Shown here: in pieces, positions 24,700-35,000 of the stretch
Numbering within the stretch: the first letter of the stretch is position 1
Layout: every line of letters begins with the position of its first letter
NCBI RefSeq assembly: GCF_900129215.1
Contig: NZ_FQUQ01000001.1
Location: 62,001 to 126,000, forward strand
Source of the DNA: Pedobacter caeni
Lineage (GTDB): Bacteria > Bacteroidota > Bacteroidia > Sphingobacteriales > Sphingobacteriaceae
Direction: 5' to 3'
DNA length: 64,000 nt
Made by a program: the position numbers and the translations under genes
Notes under the pieces: generated by a model
Database searches by the model: none
What the model was told of the DNA's origin: nothing
What the model saw: the letters and a program-made list of their open reading frames with translations, nothing else

Positions 24700-26106
24700 A
24701 TGGATAGAAGATCATTTGTAAAGAATACTAGCATAACCGCTGCAGGACTACTGGCGGGGGCTCAGCTGCTGGATGCTGCGCCTATTCGAATGCTGGCACC
24801 AGCAAAGCTTATGGGCGGGCGATTTGTAACCCTCTGTATTATGATTCGTACCACACCCTGGGAAGTATCCAGGGATGTAAAGCTGCACCCACGCGACGAG
24901 GAAAAATGGCATACCCCGGAGGGAGTAAAAAGACTGCGCGAAGCATTTGCCACCAATAACCCTGACAGTCGTTTAACCTGGGGCTTTACGCTGAATGCAT
25001 TGGAAGACAGGCGTGAAAATTATGTACAGATACGGGAATATGCAGCACTTTGCCAGGCAGAATACGGTGATGAGGTAACCGTGTTCCCAGGATACTTTCC
25101 GGCAATGTACCTTCCGCCAGCGCGGATCAATAAGGAGTTGTCAGAAGCACTGCGGATCATCGCCGGTTTTGTAGGAAAAGGGTATAAGCCAAAAGCTGTG
25201 ATCGGTGGATTTTTGCCGGCAGCGTCTTTGAAATATTTGGCGGATAAAGAAAACATACATGTGGCCCAAGCCGTAATATGGAGCCAACATAATATCGATG
25301 GCGGCGGCGCAGATGGGTCACTATCGTATCCTTATTATCCGTCCACTGAACATTTTTGCAAGCCTGGTCAGAATAAAAAAGACCTGATTGATTGTGTGAA
25401 CCTGGATGGATGGTCTATGGATTTTATTTGTGCACGGCAGAGCGGACAAACAGGCCATGAACTAACAGGCTATAACAGCAGGCGCGGCGTTGGCCCCATA
25501 GAAACTTACAAGGGCTGGGGGCTGGAACTCGGGCATATGGAAGTAATGCATACCCAGTCGATACATTTTGATAAGGGATTGGAGTTGAATGGATTTGGAT
25601 GGGTACCCAATATCTGGGAGGCAGAAATGGTGTATGAGTTTGGGATGGACTTTATCTGCGATGCAATGAAGAAATGGGTGACAGGTACCTTGGAGCGATG
25701 GCCGGACACTAAATGGGTAAGTTTCGGTGAGTTTGGCGAAATATGGCGCCAGCATTATAAATCCAACGATGATTACAATTACAAATTCATAGAACGGGGA
25801 TGTGGTTTAGGAGATTCCTATAATAATCTCGAAATCCGGTGGTTTATGAACAAAGCATTCCGGCTGGCCTTGCTGCGCGACTGGCATCATAACACACCAG
25901 CAATGGTGATTGATTTTACGCGATATGATTTGCCTGCGCAGGAGCCGGTGGGCGCCCGGCCAGATCAGCCGGTTAAGGACTGGAGCCTGATCAACCGCAT
26001 TAATCAGAAGGGGCTGCGGCCGGAGGACAAGCCCGTGTTGCTGACTGAACTAACAGAGGCAGAGCAACAATTGATTTACAAATATTGCCCTGAACTTAAG
26101 AACTAG
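24700..26106 (+). CDS. Tat-exported protein of unknown function in the GH2 locus
   Basis: A 468-residue protein with a clear twin-arginine signal (MDRRSFVKN, hydrophobic core TAAGLLAGAQLLDAAP). The mature part has the look of a TIM-barrel or polysaccharide-deacetylase-like metal enzyme: TLCIMIRTTPWEVSRD, VTVFPGYFPAMYLP, AVIWSQHNIDGGG and WVSFGEFGEIWRQHY, with several conserved-looking H, D and E residues. From memory it most resembles the DUF3863/DUF3864 proteins of Bacteroides, whose role is unknown; I could not confirm this. Export in folded form by Tat suggests a bound cofactor. It lies 128 nt after SusD and 34 nt before the GH2 gene, so it probably acts on the same substrate. Confidence 0.75.
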   Translation: MDRRSFVKNTSITAAGLLAGAQLLDAAPIRMLAPAKLMGGRFVTLCIMIRTTPWEVSRDVKLHPRDEEKWHTPEGVKRLREAFATNNPDSRLTWGFTLNALEDRRENYVQIREYAALCQAEYGDEVTVFPGYFPAMYLPPARINKELSEALRIIAGFVGKGYKPKAVIGGFLPAASLKYLADKENIHVAQAVIWSQHNIDGGGADGSLSYPYYPSTEHFCKPGQNKKDLIDCVNLDGWSMDFICARQSGQTGHELTGYNSRRGVGPIETYKGWGLELGHMEVMHTQSIHFDKGLELNGFGWVPNIWEAEMVYEFGMDFICDAMKKWVTGTLERWPDTKWVSFGEFGEIWRQHYKSNDDYNYKFIERGCGLGDSYNNLEIRWFMNKAFRLALLRDWHHNTPAMVIDFTRYDLPAQEPVGARPDQPVKDWSLINRINQKGLRPEDKPVLLTELTEAEQQLIYKYCPELKN

Positions 26107-26140
26107 TACGATTATAATTTAGCTTTTACTTATTGAAAAA

Positions 26141-27964
26141 ATGATATTTCATAAACAAAAATCTTATAAAAAAAAATCCCTCCTTGCAGCTTTTCTTTTG
26201 TTAGGCATGCAGGTTTACGCTCAGGATGCTAAACTTCCTACACGGTGGACTGAGCAAGTCCAAAAGGCAGAAGTACCGCTGAACGAATATCCCCGCCCGC
26301 AACTGCAACGCACCGATTGGCTTTGCCTGAATGGTAAATGGGATTATATAGGTGGTAAATCTGCACCTGATGCTTTGCACCCTCAGAGCGCTGCTTCTTT
26401 TGATAGGGTAGATCAGCAAATATTGGTTCCATACTGCCCGGAGTCTTTCCTTTCGGGGATACAAAAAAAGCAAGAGATCAACCTATGGTACCGCCGGATA
26501 TTTGAACTGCCGGCATCATGGGATGGCAAGGAGGTATTGATAAATTTTGGCGCTGTTGATCATGATGCTACGGTTTTTATTAACGGCAAAAAAGTAGGCA
26601 GTCATTCGGGCGGGTATGATGCGTTCAGCTTTAATATTACCTCCTATCTCATAAAGGGGCGCAATACAATTGTTGTTGCCGCACACGACCTTAATGATGG
26701 CAAAACACCATCTGGTAAGAACGGTCCGCGTGGTGATTATACATTTAGCTCTGGAATCTGGCAAACGGTCTGGCTGGAGCCTGTCTCACGCACACATATC
26801 AAAAGCATTAAGCTATTGCCGGATGTAGACGGCCAGCGATTAAAGGTATTGGTAAACACCAGTAGCGGATGCAGTGTTACTGCCATTGCGCTAAACGATG
26901 GACGGGAAGTATCGCAAGCTAAAGCGGCCAGTGGTACCTATTTTTATTTGCCGGTAAAGAAACCGGAATTATGGTCGCCGGAACATCCTTTCCTGTATGA
27001 TCTAAAAATAACCCTGCATAACAGTGATGGAAAAATTACCGACCAGGTGACCAGTTATTTTGGCATGCGCGATATTACACTGGCAAAGCTAAATGGTGTT
27101 GTTCGCCCATTTATCAATGGTAAATTTATGATGCAGCTCGGTTTGCTCGATCAGGGCTATTGGCCCGATGGTATACTCACTGCCCCAACAGAGGAGGCAT
27201 TGAAATTTGATATAGAGTACACTAAAAATGCGGGCTACAATCTCATCAGGAAACACATGAAAACAGAGCCGCAACGGTTTTATTATTGGGCTGATAAACT
27301 TGGTTTGCTGGTTTGGCAGGATATGCCAGCTATTTGGTATCAAAATGAAGACACTACTGTAACCCGTCGTGTTTTTCGCAAGGAACTGAAGGCTATTATT
27401 GATGATCACTACAATTCGCCGTCCATTATTACCTGGGTACCGTTTAACGAGAACTGGGGTGCCTTTGATGTGAAAAATCTCACGGCCTGGGTAAAACAAT
27501 ATGACCCATCGAGACTGGTGAATGGAAACTCCGGTTTCAATAACAATCCCAACTACCAAAAAGCCTATGGAGATCCCGGCAATGGCGACTATGTGGACAC
27601 CCACATATACGTTGGTCCTTATGGGGCATCAGTCCCTGATGATAAGCGGGCGGCATCATTAGGCGAGTTTGGAGGTGTAGGCCTGTTTGTGCGCGGCCAT
27701 ATGTGGCCGGTAGAGAATAATGCTTACGAATACGAATCGACCCAATCTGCATTAACCGATAGATATGTATTTCTGTTAGATCGTGTAGAGCAACTAATGA
27801 AATATAAAGGGCTTAGCGTCGCCATTTACACCCAAACCACCGACGTGGAGCATGAAGTTAATGGCGTGCTCACCTACGATCGCAAGGTTGAAAAAATGGA
27901 AACAAAGCGCATTAAAGAAGCTAATCAGGCAGTCATTCAATCCGGGCATAAAATGAATCAGTAA
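26141..27964 (+). CDS. Glycoside hydrolase family 2 protein
   Basis: A 607-residue exported enzyme (signal peptide to about QVYAQ). Order: GH2 sugar-binding domain about 50-215 (LNGKWDY, LWYRRIFELP, FGAVDHDATVFING); immunoglobulin-like domain about 215-310; TIM barrel 315-600. The acid/base residue is E437 in FNENWG and the nucleophile E509 in SLGEFGG, both in place. The fold class includes beta-galactosidases, beta-glucuronidases and beta-mannosidases; the shortened form without C-terminal extra domains is common in Bacteroidota glycan loci. It is the last gene of the sigma-FecR-SusCD operon and is followed by a strong terminator. The exact sugar is not determined. Confidence 0.92.
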   Translation: MIFHKQKSYKKKSLLAAFLLLGMQVYAQDAKLPTRWTEQVQKAEVPLNEYPRPQLQRTDWLCLNGKWDYIGGKSAPDALHPQSAASFDRVDQQILVPYCPESFLSGIQKKQEINLWYRRIFELPASWDGKEVLINFGAVDHDATVFINGKKVGSHSGGYDAFSFNITSYLIKGRNTIVVAAHDLNDGKTPSGKNGPRGDYTFSSGIWQTVWLEPVSRTHIKSIKLLPDVDGQRLKVLVNTSSGCSVTAIALNDGREVSQAKAASGTYFYLPVKKPELWSPEHPFLYDLKITLHNSDGKITDQVTSYFGMRDITLAKLNGVVRPFINGKFMMQLGLLDQGYWPDGILTAPTEEALKFDIEYTKNAGYNLIRKHMKTEPQRFYYWADKLGLLVWQDMPAIWYQNEDTTVTRRVFRKELKAIIDDHYNSPSIITWVPFNENWGAFDVKNLTAWVKQYDPSRLVNGNSGFNNNPNYQKAYGDPGNGDYVDTHIYVGPYGASVPDDKRAASLGEFGGVGLFVRGHMWPVENNAYEYESTQSALTDRYVFLLDRVEQLMKYKGLSVAIYTQTTDVEHEVNGVLTYDRKVEKMETKRIKEANQAVIQSGHKMNQ

Positions 27965-28108
27965 ACTGTACAATTGAAAGCTGCTATCATGTTCACTGCT
28001 AGATTACTATTCCACCTTATGACGGATGCCTAAAACCGCAAAAAACTATAAGCACACCACCAGATTGAAATCAAGTAATGCGTTTTACAGTGTTTATAAC
28101 AATGCCAT

Positions 28109-28136
28109 GAGCTGCCTTCGGGCGGCTCTTTTGTTT
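28109..28136 (+). terminator. Intrinsic terminator with UUCG loop
   Basis: GAGCTGCC and GGCGGCTC pair over 8 bp (one T-G pair) around a TTCG tetraloop and run into TTTTGTTTT. It lies 145 nt after the GH2 stop and closes that operon. Confidence 0.85.
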
Positions 28137-28140
28137 TGAA

Positions 28141-29033
28141 ATCGTGTGTAACAATTATTATTTACCCGACTTAAATCTTTTTCAGAAGGAAAATGATCAT
28201 TACCTAAGCCAGAGGGCTACTTATGCCAATCTTAGATTAGAGAAAGACCATTATCAATAACAGAATACAGAGTTTATGGGAGCATGAAGGGGGAGATTGC
28301 AACCTGTAAAATATAGTCCTCGCAAACCGTCTGATTGTAAAGTTATTGAAATTGGGAGGGTAAGTCCCACACCCACACTGGGAGGCGTAAAACTGAATCT
28401 TGCACAACAAATGCTGTGATCGGATACCTTAGTTCGCTTGCTTTTGCTGATGAGATTCCTGCTAAAGCTACAATTTTCAGAAATAAAGTAACCCTAGGTT
28501 AAGGTTAAACCTGGGCTATCTGGATTTCCATAGATAGGCCGTTAAATTGCTGAAGAACTAAAATATTGAATCTTACTAACAACTAATTGCCTGTACGATT
28601 TTTCTGCCAAAATCCGATCCTAAACCCCTTTTCGGATAGAATAATTTTGCTATTCTAAATAGATCATCCTTAAATTTTTTCGATCTTAATACAGCAGGAG
28701 TACAAATCCCTCTTTAAAAAAGTACAGCGGGATTTTTGGGGTTTAATTGTCTTTGGGTGAATTTTCAGGTTTCTCCTCAGTGTTCAAACTGGCTTCGGTT
28801 ATCCTTTTTTTCCTGCGGTAGCTTCTTGAACCAAGTCTGATAAGTCCTTGCATCAATTTACTCATTTCGCAATCTTTCTTCCAATTTGTATATCTTCCCC
28901 TTGATCGTATGATGTTCGGTACGCTTTTCCCTATGTTCGAATTGATATTCAGTGCAATTTTTCAAGCGATGAGTGTCAATTCAATAGCTATAGTGTGTTG
29001 ATATTTACAATCTAACCAAATAAACCAATCTAA
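28141..29033. other. Gene-poor interval with fragments and hairpins
   Basis: No intact recognisable gene is present. On the plus strand a frame without start ends at 28260 and encodes PDLNLFQKENDHYLSQRA and TYANLRLEKDHYQ, plausible as the tail of a lost gene. Two adjacent hairpins stand at 28493-28515 (CCTAGGTT with AACCTGGG) and 28516-28537 (CTATCTGG with CC-AT-AGATAG). On the minus strand two short overlapping frames follow (see the separate entry). No promoter consensus for the downstream operon was found with confidence. Confidence 0.35.
28743..28980 (-). other. Two small overlapping minus-strand frames, possibly remnants
   Basis: A frame with no start codon (28980-28858) encodes a very charged stretch (EYQFEHREKRTEHHTIKG, KIYKLEERLRNE). 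Its stop overlaps the ATG (28865) of a 40-residue frame, MSKLMQGLIRLGSRSYRR, then KKRITEASLNTEEKPENSPK. The ATGAGTAA overlap is typical of coupled genes, and both frames look protein-like, but neither matches a family I know and the first lacks a beginning. They may be the 3' end of a decayed mobile or phage gene pair. Confidence 0.3.
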
Positions 29034-30194
29034 ATGAAGCAAATGCTACTCTTTGCAGGGATTCTACTGCTCGGCTACACCTTAAAAGCACAAAGGTTCG
29101 ATAACGTCTTTTTTAAACAAAATTTTCAGTACTCCAATGATGTGAATGACTATCTTAAAGGAAATACTGGGACTACTTATAACAATAGCACTAATCTGGG
29201 TAAGTTTTATGCCAGTCCTTTAGGAAATCCCCCGGCATCTGCAGGCATAACAGTCAACCTAAATAATCACCTCTTTTCCATCCTGCGCCCGCTCACTACT
29301 GCCGGGGATAATAGATTTGGTATGCTAAGAAAGTTTAGCTTTAGTACGGCTCCAACTGCCATTATGCTGAAGTTCACTTTAATCATCAATAGCAATACCC
29401 CAACGCCTTCCAGTGGATCTGTCAACATGTTCGGAGCGCTTTTTGTACAAATAGGCGATAATGGTTCAGTCATAACTGAGACCAATCCAGGTATCCAAAC
29501 AGGTACTGTACTGACGAGTTTACCTTTTACCTCAGTTAAATTAAGTACAGGTGCATCTTCGTACCGATTTGCCACCCCAACGAATGTCAGTGGCGTAACG
29601 GTACCGTTCACTGCTGATTCTACAACCTTTCAGGTCGTCGTTAATAACTCAGCGAATGTACTGACCTACACTAATCCTTTAGGTAACACAGAAACAAATG
29701 CAGCTTACACTTATGATGTCTATGCAAAAACACAAAGTGGTGTTTTGGTAAAATATTGTGATGATTTGGCATTAACGTCAAATACATTAACATTTGGGTC
29801 TTTGAAATTTTCATCGTACTCTCCTTCATATCCAACAGGTGTTCAGGTGGGCTGTGATATCCATCTGGATAATATTGAACTGAGCACGATTGGTAATACA
29901 GTGTTTTTGCCAATCAAGTTAAAAGAATTTAAGGGTACTCGGGAGAGTGGGGCCGTTAAGCTTACATGGTCGACTACAACAGAGTTGAACATTGTCAGAT
30001 TTGAGGTGTTAAGGTCCTCTGATGGCCAAAATTTCGCACCGGCAACAAGTTTAACTGCTGCAGGAAACTCTACAGAGATAAAAACCTATAACTGGCAGGA
30101 CAACAGTCCCGGCACTGGCCCCACTTATTATAAGTTGAAACAATATGATTGTGATGGGGCTATCTTCAGCTCAAATGTGATCACCATCAATTAG
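29034..30194 (+). CDS. Secreted beta-rich protein with C-terminal FN3-like domain
   Basis: A 386-residue exported protein (signal peptide ending TLKAQ). Residues about 20-285 are rich in S, T, N and G with no recognised domain and look like an all-beta binding or adhesin-like module. The last hundred residues (LPIKLKEFKGTRE, VKLTWSTTTELNIVRFEVLR, YYKLKQYDCDGAIFSS) form the fibronectin-III-like domain that normally precedes a type IX sorting domain. Here the protein stops right after it, with no sorting tail. The following gene, 22 nt downstream, has the same FN3-like domain plus a sorting tail. It opens the HTCS-controlled operon. Function unknown; carbohydrate binding is a guess. Confidence 0.75.
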   Translation: MKQMLLFAGILLLGYTLKAQRFDNVFFKQNFQYSNDVNDYLKGNTGTTYNNSTNLGKFYASPLGNPPASAGITVNLNNHLFSILRPLTTAGDNRFGMLRKFSFSTAPTAIMLKFTLIINSNTPTPSSGSVNMFGALFVQIGDNGSVITETNPGIQTGTVLTSLPFTSVKLSTGASSYRFATPTNVSGVTVPFTADSTTFQVVVNNSANVLTYTNPLGNTETNAAYTYDVYAKTQSGVLVKYCDDLALTSNTLTFGSLKFSSYSPSYPTGVQVGCDIHLDNIELSTIGNTVFLPIKLKEFKGTRESGAVKLTWSTTTELNIVRFEVLRSSDGQNFAPATSLTAAGNSTEIKTYNWQDNSPGTGPTYYKLKQYDCDGAIFSSNVITIN

Positions 30195-30216
30195 AAACCC
30201 AAACTTACTTGAATAT

Positions 30217-31917
30217 ATGAAATCAGTTTTTTTTGCCTTGATATTCCTTTTGGGAGTTTTCAAGACCGCATTGGCGCAATCTATTCCTTTCCCGCTCGGC
30301 CTCCACAGACCAAATCTATCCTGGGTTCCTGATGGTAATGCCAGTGGGAGCAACAGCGATGAGTGGAAGGCGATCCTGGATAAGCTGGCTGCGACAGGTG
30401 CAACCTGCGTGCGTTTAAACCCAAATCCACATTTTCAGGGGCAAGCCATCTCTGTCGAGCAGTTAAAATATGCCAACTCGAAGGGATTAAAGGTCTTGAT
30501 CGACATTCCGATCACATTTCCCGATTTTTATCCGATATGCACCAAAAAATATGTAACTGGCAGTTTTGGAGAAAAGTATCGGCTTAGAGAGATCGATCCG
30601 GTAAAAGTGCGTGCCTGGTTTACTTCCTATCTGGCAAAGTTAAAAGTGGCTGAGATTGATATCGCGGCCATCGAATTTGGGAATGAATTGAACTGGATGG
30701 ATTTCAATAACGATGTTGATACCTATCCTGGCGGTAGGATGTACGACTATAATACACCATGGAGTGACCCACAGTATATTAAAATCAGGGAGGGAATTCA
30801 AAAATATGGCGAATGTCTCAAAGGTATGTATGAAGAAATCGGCGTCCAGTTTTCTACAGGTAGACCCAAGTTGATTTCTTGTGGATTGGTGATGGAGCGT
30901 GAACTAACCAGTTGGCATGTTTCCCGTAACGCAGCAATTGTGCTTTCCGATATGTGGGTTAAGCTATTACAAGGTACCCATCCCAATCAACAGTCATCAA
31001 CAAATTATCTGAATTATGTGGATGGCATAGGCATTCACCTTTACCCTTCTGCTGATACGCCCCTGGACCAGATAGATGAAGAAATCGAAGAGCTTGCAGG
31101 CCCTGTAAACTCTATTATTCAGAACAGCAACAGCGGGAAAATGCTTTATGTTACTGAATTTGGCTATCGGAGTGTATCTCCGGTGCCTGATGAAGACGCG
31201 CGCTATCTGAGACATTATAAATTTATTGAAGCTGCTTCACAGCTGTCATCTTACCCCTGGGGAGGATTTTATTTATACACTTTTGACAGTCCCAGCTCCG
31301 CCGAAAACAGTTATGTGATTTACAAAAACGGGGAATTACTGAAAACGGCAAAAATATTTGAAGACTTTAGCTATTCGGCAATTCCTGTTCCACCTAATAC
31401 TTTTAAGGGGCAGACCAAAGGTAAGTTCATAACGATCAATTGGTCGGCTGTCAGTGAGACAAATCAGGAGCGGTTCGAATTGTACAGGTCCTCCGATGCG
31501 AAGGAATTCTCAAAGATAGCGACCAGAACCGGGGCCGGCAGCAGCAATCAACAACAACATTATTCTTATGATGACATCAAACCTTTACCAGGAACTAACT
31601 ATTACCGCTTAAAACAAATTAATTTTGATGGTAAGCATTCCGATTCTGAAGTCATCGCTGTTCATACCAAACTGGGCTCGGGCAGTCTTTTTGTAACGGT
31701 GTCTGAGGAAAGACCAATCGTAAATATTTCATTCAGGAGCAATGCTAAGGGAACCATCTATTTATATGATATAGCTGGTAGAAAACTGGCCGAGCAGCAG
31801 GTAGTTTTACAAGAGGGGATTAATCGAATAACGCTTCCGGTACAGCTTGCTCTGGGGATATATATTGTAAAAGTCAGTGCCGGCGCTGAAATCCTCGTCA
31901 AGAAATTTAAAGTTTAG
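30217..31917 (+). CDS. Secreted clan GH-A-like glycoside hydrolase with T9SS sorting domain
   Basis: A 566-residue exported protein (signal peptide to about TALAQ). Residues about 25-390 form a TIM barrel with the clan GH-A pattern: acid/base candidate E157 in FGNELNW and nucleophile candidate E314 in VTEFGY, on strands 4 and 7. The precise GH family is not clear to me. An FN3-like domain follows at about 395-480 (ITINWSAVSETNQERFELYR, YYRLKQINFDGK). The last 75 residues are a type IX secretion (Por) sorting domain (IYLYDIAGRKLAEQQ, GIYIVKVSAG, ILVKKFKV). It should be displayed on or released from the cell surface, to attack a polysaccharide for the SusCD pair downstream. Confidence 0.85.
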   Translation: MKSVFFALIFLLGVFKTALAQSIPFPLGLHRPNLSWVPDGNASGSNSDEWKAILDKLAATGATCVRLNPNPHFQGQAISVEQLKYANSKGLKVLIDIPITFPDFYPICTKKYVTGSFGEKYRLREIDPVKVRAWFTSYLAKLKVAEIDIAAIEFGNELNWMDFNNDVDTYPGGRMYDYNTPWSDPQYIKIREGIQKYGECLKGMYEEIGVQFSTGRPKLISCGLVMERELTSWHVSRNAAIVLSDMWVKLLQGTHPNQQSSTNYLNYVDGIGIHLYPSADTPLDQIDEEIEELAGPVNSIIQNSNSGKMLYVTEFGYRSVSPVPDEDARYLRHYKFIEAASQLSSYPWGGFYLYTFDSPSSAENSYVIYKNGELLKTAKIFEDFSYSAIPVPPNTFKGQTKGKFITINWSAVSETNQERFELYRSSDAKEFSKIATRTGAGSSNQQQHYSYDDIKPLPGTNYYRLKQINFDGKHSDSEVIAVHTKLGSGSLFVTVSEERPIVNISFRSNAKGTIYLYDIAGRKLAEQQVVLQEGINRITLPVQLALGIYIVKVSAGAEILVKKFKV

Positions 31918-32079
31918 GTGTACAGCTTCAGTCTGAATAAGAGAATAGTCTGATCATCAAATACTTTGCTCATCCCAATCAATTTTTTCATTAGGGAATG
32001 TAAATGATATTGATTTATCAGATTGATTGATGACGCCAATAACATTGTAACCAATACAAACCAAATATTTTATGAACAT

Positions 32080-35000
32080 ATGAATATGAGTACCATAAAC
32101 AATACTTGTAAGCGCTATTTGAAGGCCACCACACTCCATGCATTACGTGTTTCTATTATAGCCTTTATCCCATTTTTATCGGTCCAGAATTGCTTTGGAG
32201 CCAGTCAGCAAAACCCCTCAACTACTACGAAGGCCCTGAGCGATTCGACCGGAATACTTATTTCCGGTTTGGTAAGGGATAGCGATTCCAAACTATTGGC
32301 AAGGGCAACCGTTTCTGAAAAAAACGGGAAAAATGCGAGCATCACAGATACAGAGGGTAAGTTTTCCCTGAGGGTATCCAATCCAAATGCGGTCTTGAAA
32401 GTTACCTATCTGGGGCTGGAAACAAGAGAAGTACCCCTAAATTCCCGGCGTTTTTTACAGATTGTATTGAACGCATCCCAGAGCAAGCTTGATGAAGTCG
32501 TGATCATCGGTTATGGAACAAGTGATAAGAAAAACCTGACGGGCTCCTTCAGTAGCTTAAAGGGGGAGGACATCAAAAGCGCCACTGCTACCTCTTTTGT
32601 AGATGCGTTACAGGGTAAGGTCGCGGGCGTGAGGGTCAATTCCCAATCTGGCGAACCGGGGGCTGGAGTGAGTGTGGAAATCAGAGGTGGAAATTCGATC
32701 AATGGCGCATCCTCTCCATTATATGTGATTGATGGTGTGCAGATTGAAATGCAGGAATCTGAGGTGGCGTCATCAAAGGTTGGCGGACGTACAACCTTAA
32801 ATCCGCTATCAACAATCAGTCCTGATCAAATTGCTTCCATTGATATCCTCAAAGATGCCTCGGCAACTGCAATATACGGGGCCAGAGGGGCAAACGGAGT
32901 GATTATAGTGACTACGAAATCCGGTAAATCCGGCTCAAAGCCTGTATTTAACCTGAGCTCCTCTTATGCCTCCTCCGAAATCACAAAAAAGATCGATGTA
33001 TTGGGTGCTCAGGATTACGTCCAGTACCGCTTTTTGAAATCGCCCAATGATAGGGGCTTTGGAACAGATCTGGATAATGATGGCGTACCGGATGTGGTTA
33101 AGGATGTAAGTGGCTTGGAGAGCTATGATTGGCAGGATGTTGTTTTCAGGAGAGGTGCGACACAGAAATACAATCTTTCCGGACAGGGAGGATCAAATTC
33201 ATCTGGTTATTCCTTCGGTTTGGGATATTCTGATCAGGATGCACTGGTAATCAACAATAATTTTAAAACCTATTCTGCCCGTTTCCAATATAACCATAGA
33301 GTTTCCGATAAATTTGATTTTAGCCTGACCGCCAATTGGGGTAAAACCAAAAATAGCGGAGTGGCATCGAGTGGAGGGGGCGAAGGCAATTTCTCAGGCC
33401 TGATACAGGCTGCCTATACCTTCCAGCCTGTGCTGATCAAGGCGGCAGATGATCCCTTTCCACCTGTTTCCCTAATGGATCAACTTCTTAATTCCTACAA
33501 GCTTACAGATTTTGACAGGCTGATAGGTAACGCGAACCTTACTTATGCATTCACTAAAAAATTAAAACTGAGAGTAAGCGGAGGAGGTGGAGCCACTTCG
33601 TCAAAACTCTCTGAATTTTACGGAAAAAATACCCTTTGGGGGCAACAGGATAATGGAAAGGCCAACAATAACCATACGCAAACCGGAAATTATCAGGCCA
33701 ATAGCACGCTGGACTACTGGACTGAAACGGGCAAGCGACAGGTGCTAAAAGCGATGATAGGGGCAGAATTCAATTCCTATAATTACGAAAATTTCGGGAC
33801 CACAATCTCAAATTTCCAGGATCAGTCAACGGGAGTTTTCAATCTTTCCAAAGGATTAACACCAGGATTTCCCAGCTCAAATTTTATTGAGCAAAATCGC
33901 ATCTCCTTTTTTAGCAGAGTCAACTATGATATTCGCAATAAATATCTTTTCACTGCCACATTGAGAAATGACAATTCATCTCAATTAGGTCCGGGAAACA
34001 GATCGGCTTTTTTCCCTTCTGCCGCTTTTGCATGGCGCATTAAAGAAGAGAAATTTCTTAAAAATAATCAAATCGTTTCGGATCTGAAGTTAAGGCTAAG
34101 CTATGGAGTAACTGGAAATGACAGGATTCCGGCCTATAGATTTTTGTCCGAGCTCGGTACAACAAGCTATGCCGGTAACGGGAATGTACGATTTGGATTG
34201 TCTCCGGTTTCCTCCGAAAATCTAAATCTAAAATGGGAATCAACCGGACAATATGATGTTGGTCTGGACCTCTCCTTATTTAACAACCGGGTTAATATGA
34301 CTGCTGATATCTATTATAAATCCACAAAAGATCTGTTATTACTTTCAGAAGTTGCTTCACAAACAGGATTTCCGACCCAATGGCAGAATATTGGGGAAAT
34401 AAGCAATAAAGGGTTGGAAATAGCCATCAACTCCGTAAATATCAAGACCACAGATTTTAAATGGAATACTACTTTCAACATTGCTTTTAACAGAAATAAG
34501 ATCGTCAGTTTAGGTGGAACAGAATCCAAACCTGTGATTTTTAATAATGGTTACATCAACAATGTTGGAATCGTGAAGGAAGGCCAGCCCATAGGGACAG
34601 CTTTTGGCTATGAATGGGATGGTATTTACCAGATCAATGATTTTACCTGGCAAAACAATAGTGATCAGACAATTCCACACCAGTCGAGGACTTACACCCT
34701 CAGGAATGGCGTTACCGGTATTTCCGGAGCACAGCCAGGATTGTTTAAATATAAAGATCAGAACGGCGATGGAATTATCAATGCATCAGACCGGACAGTG
34801 ATCTCCAATAGTAATCCAAAGTTTAGTGGTGGATTCTCCAGCAATTTTACATTCAGGAATTTCTCTCTGAATGCTTTTTTTGAAGGGGCATATGGTAATC
34901 AGATCTTTAATGAATTTCCTACACGGGTAGAATCAGGGAGCGGACAGGTATCCTTTAATCTGACCCAGCAATATTGGGACAACCGATGGACACCTGAAAA

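Noticed and set aside
27089..27604. 171-residue minus-strand open frame inside the GH2 gene
   Set aside because: Antisense shadow within the catalytic barrel of a clear GH2 enzyme.
31978..32017. Inverted repeat (AATCAAT...ATTGATT) before the HTCS-linked susC
   Set aside because: Very AT-rich with a large interrupted loop; no U-run and no counterpart elsewhere, so likely chance or at most a weak operator.
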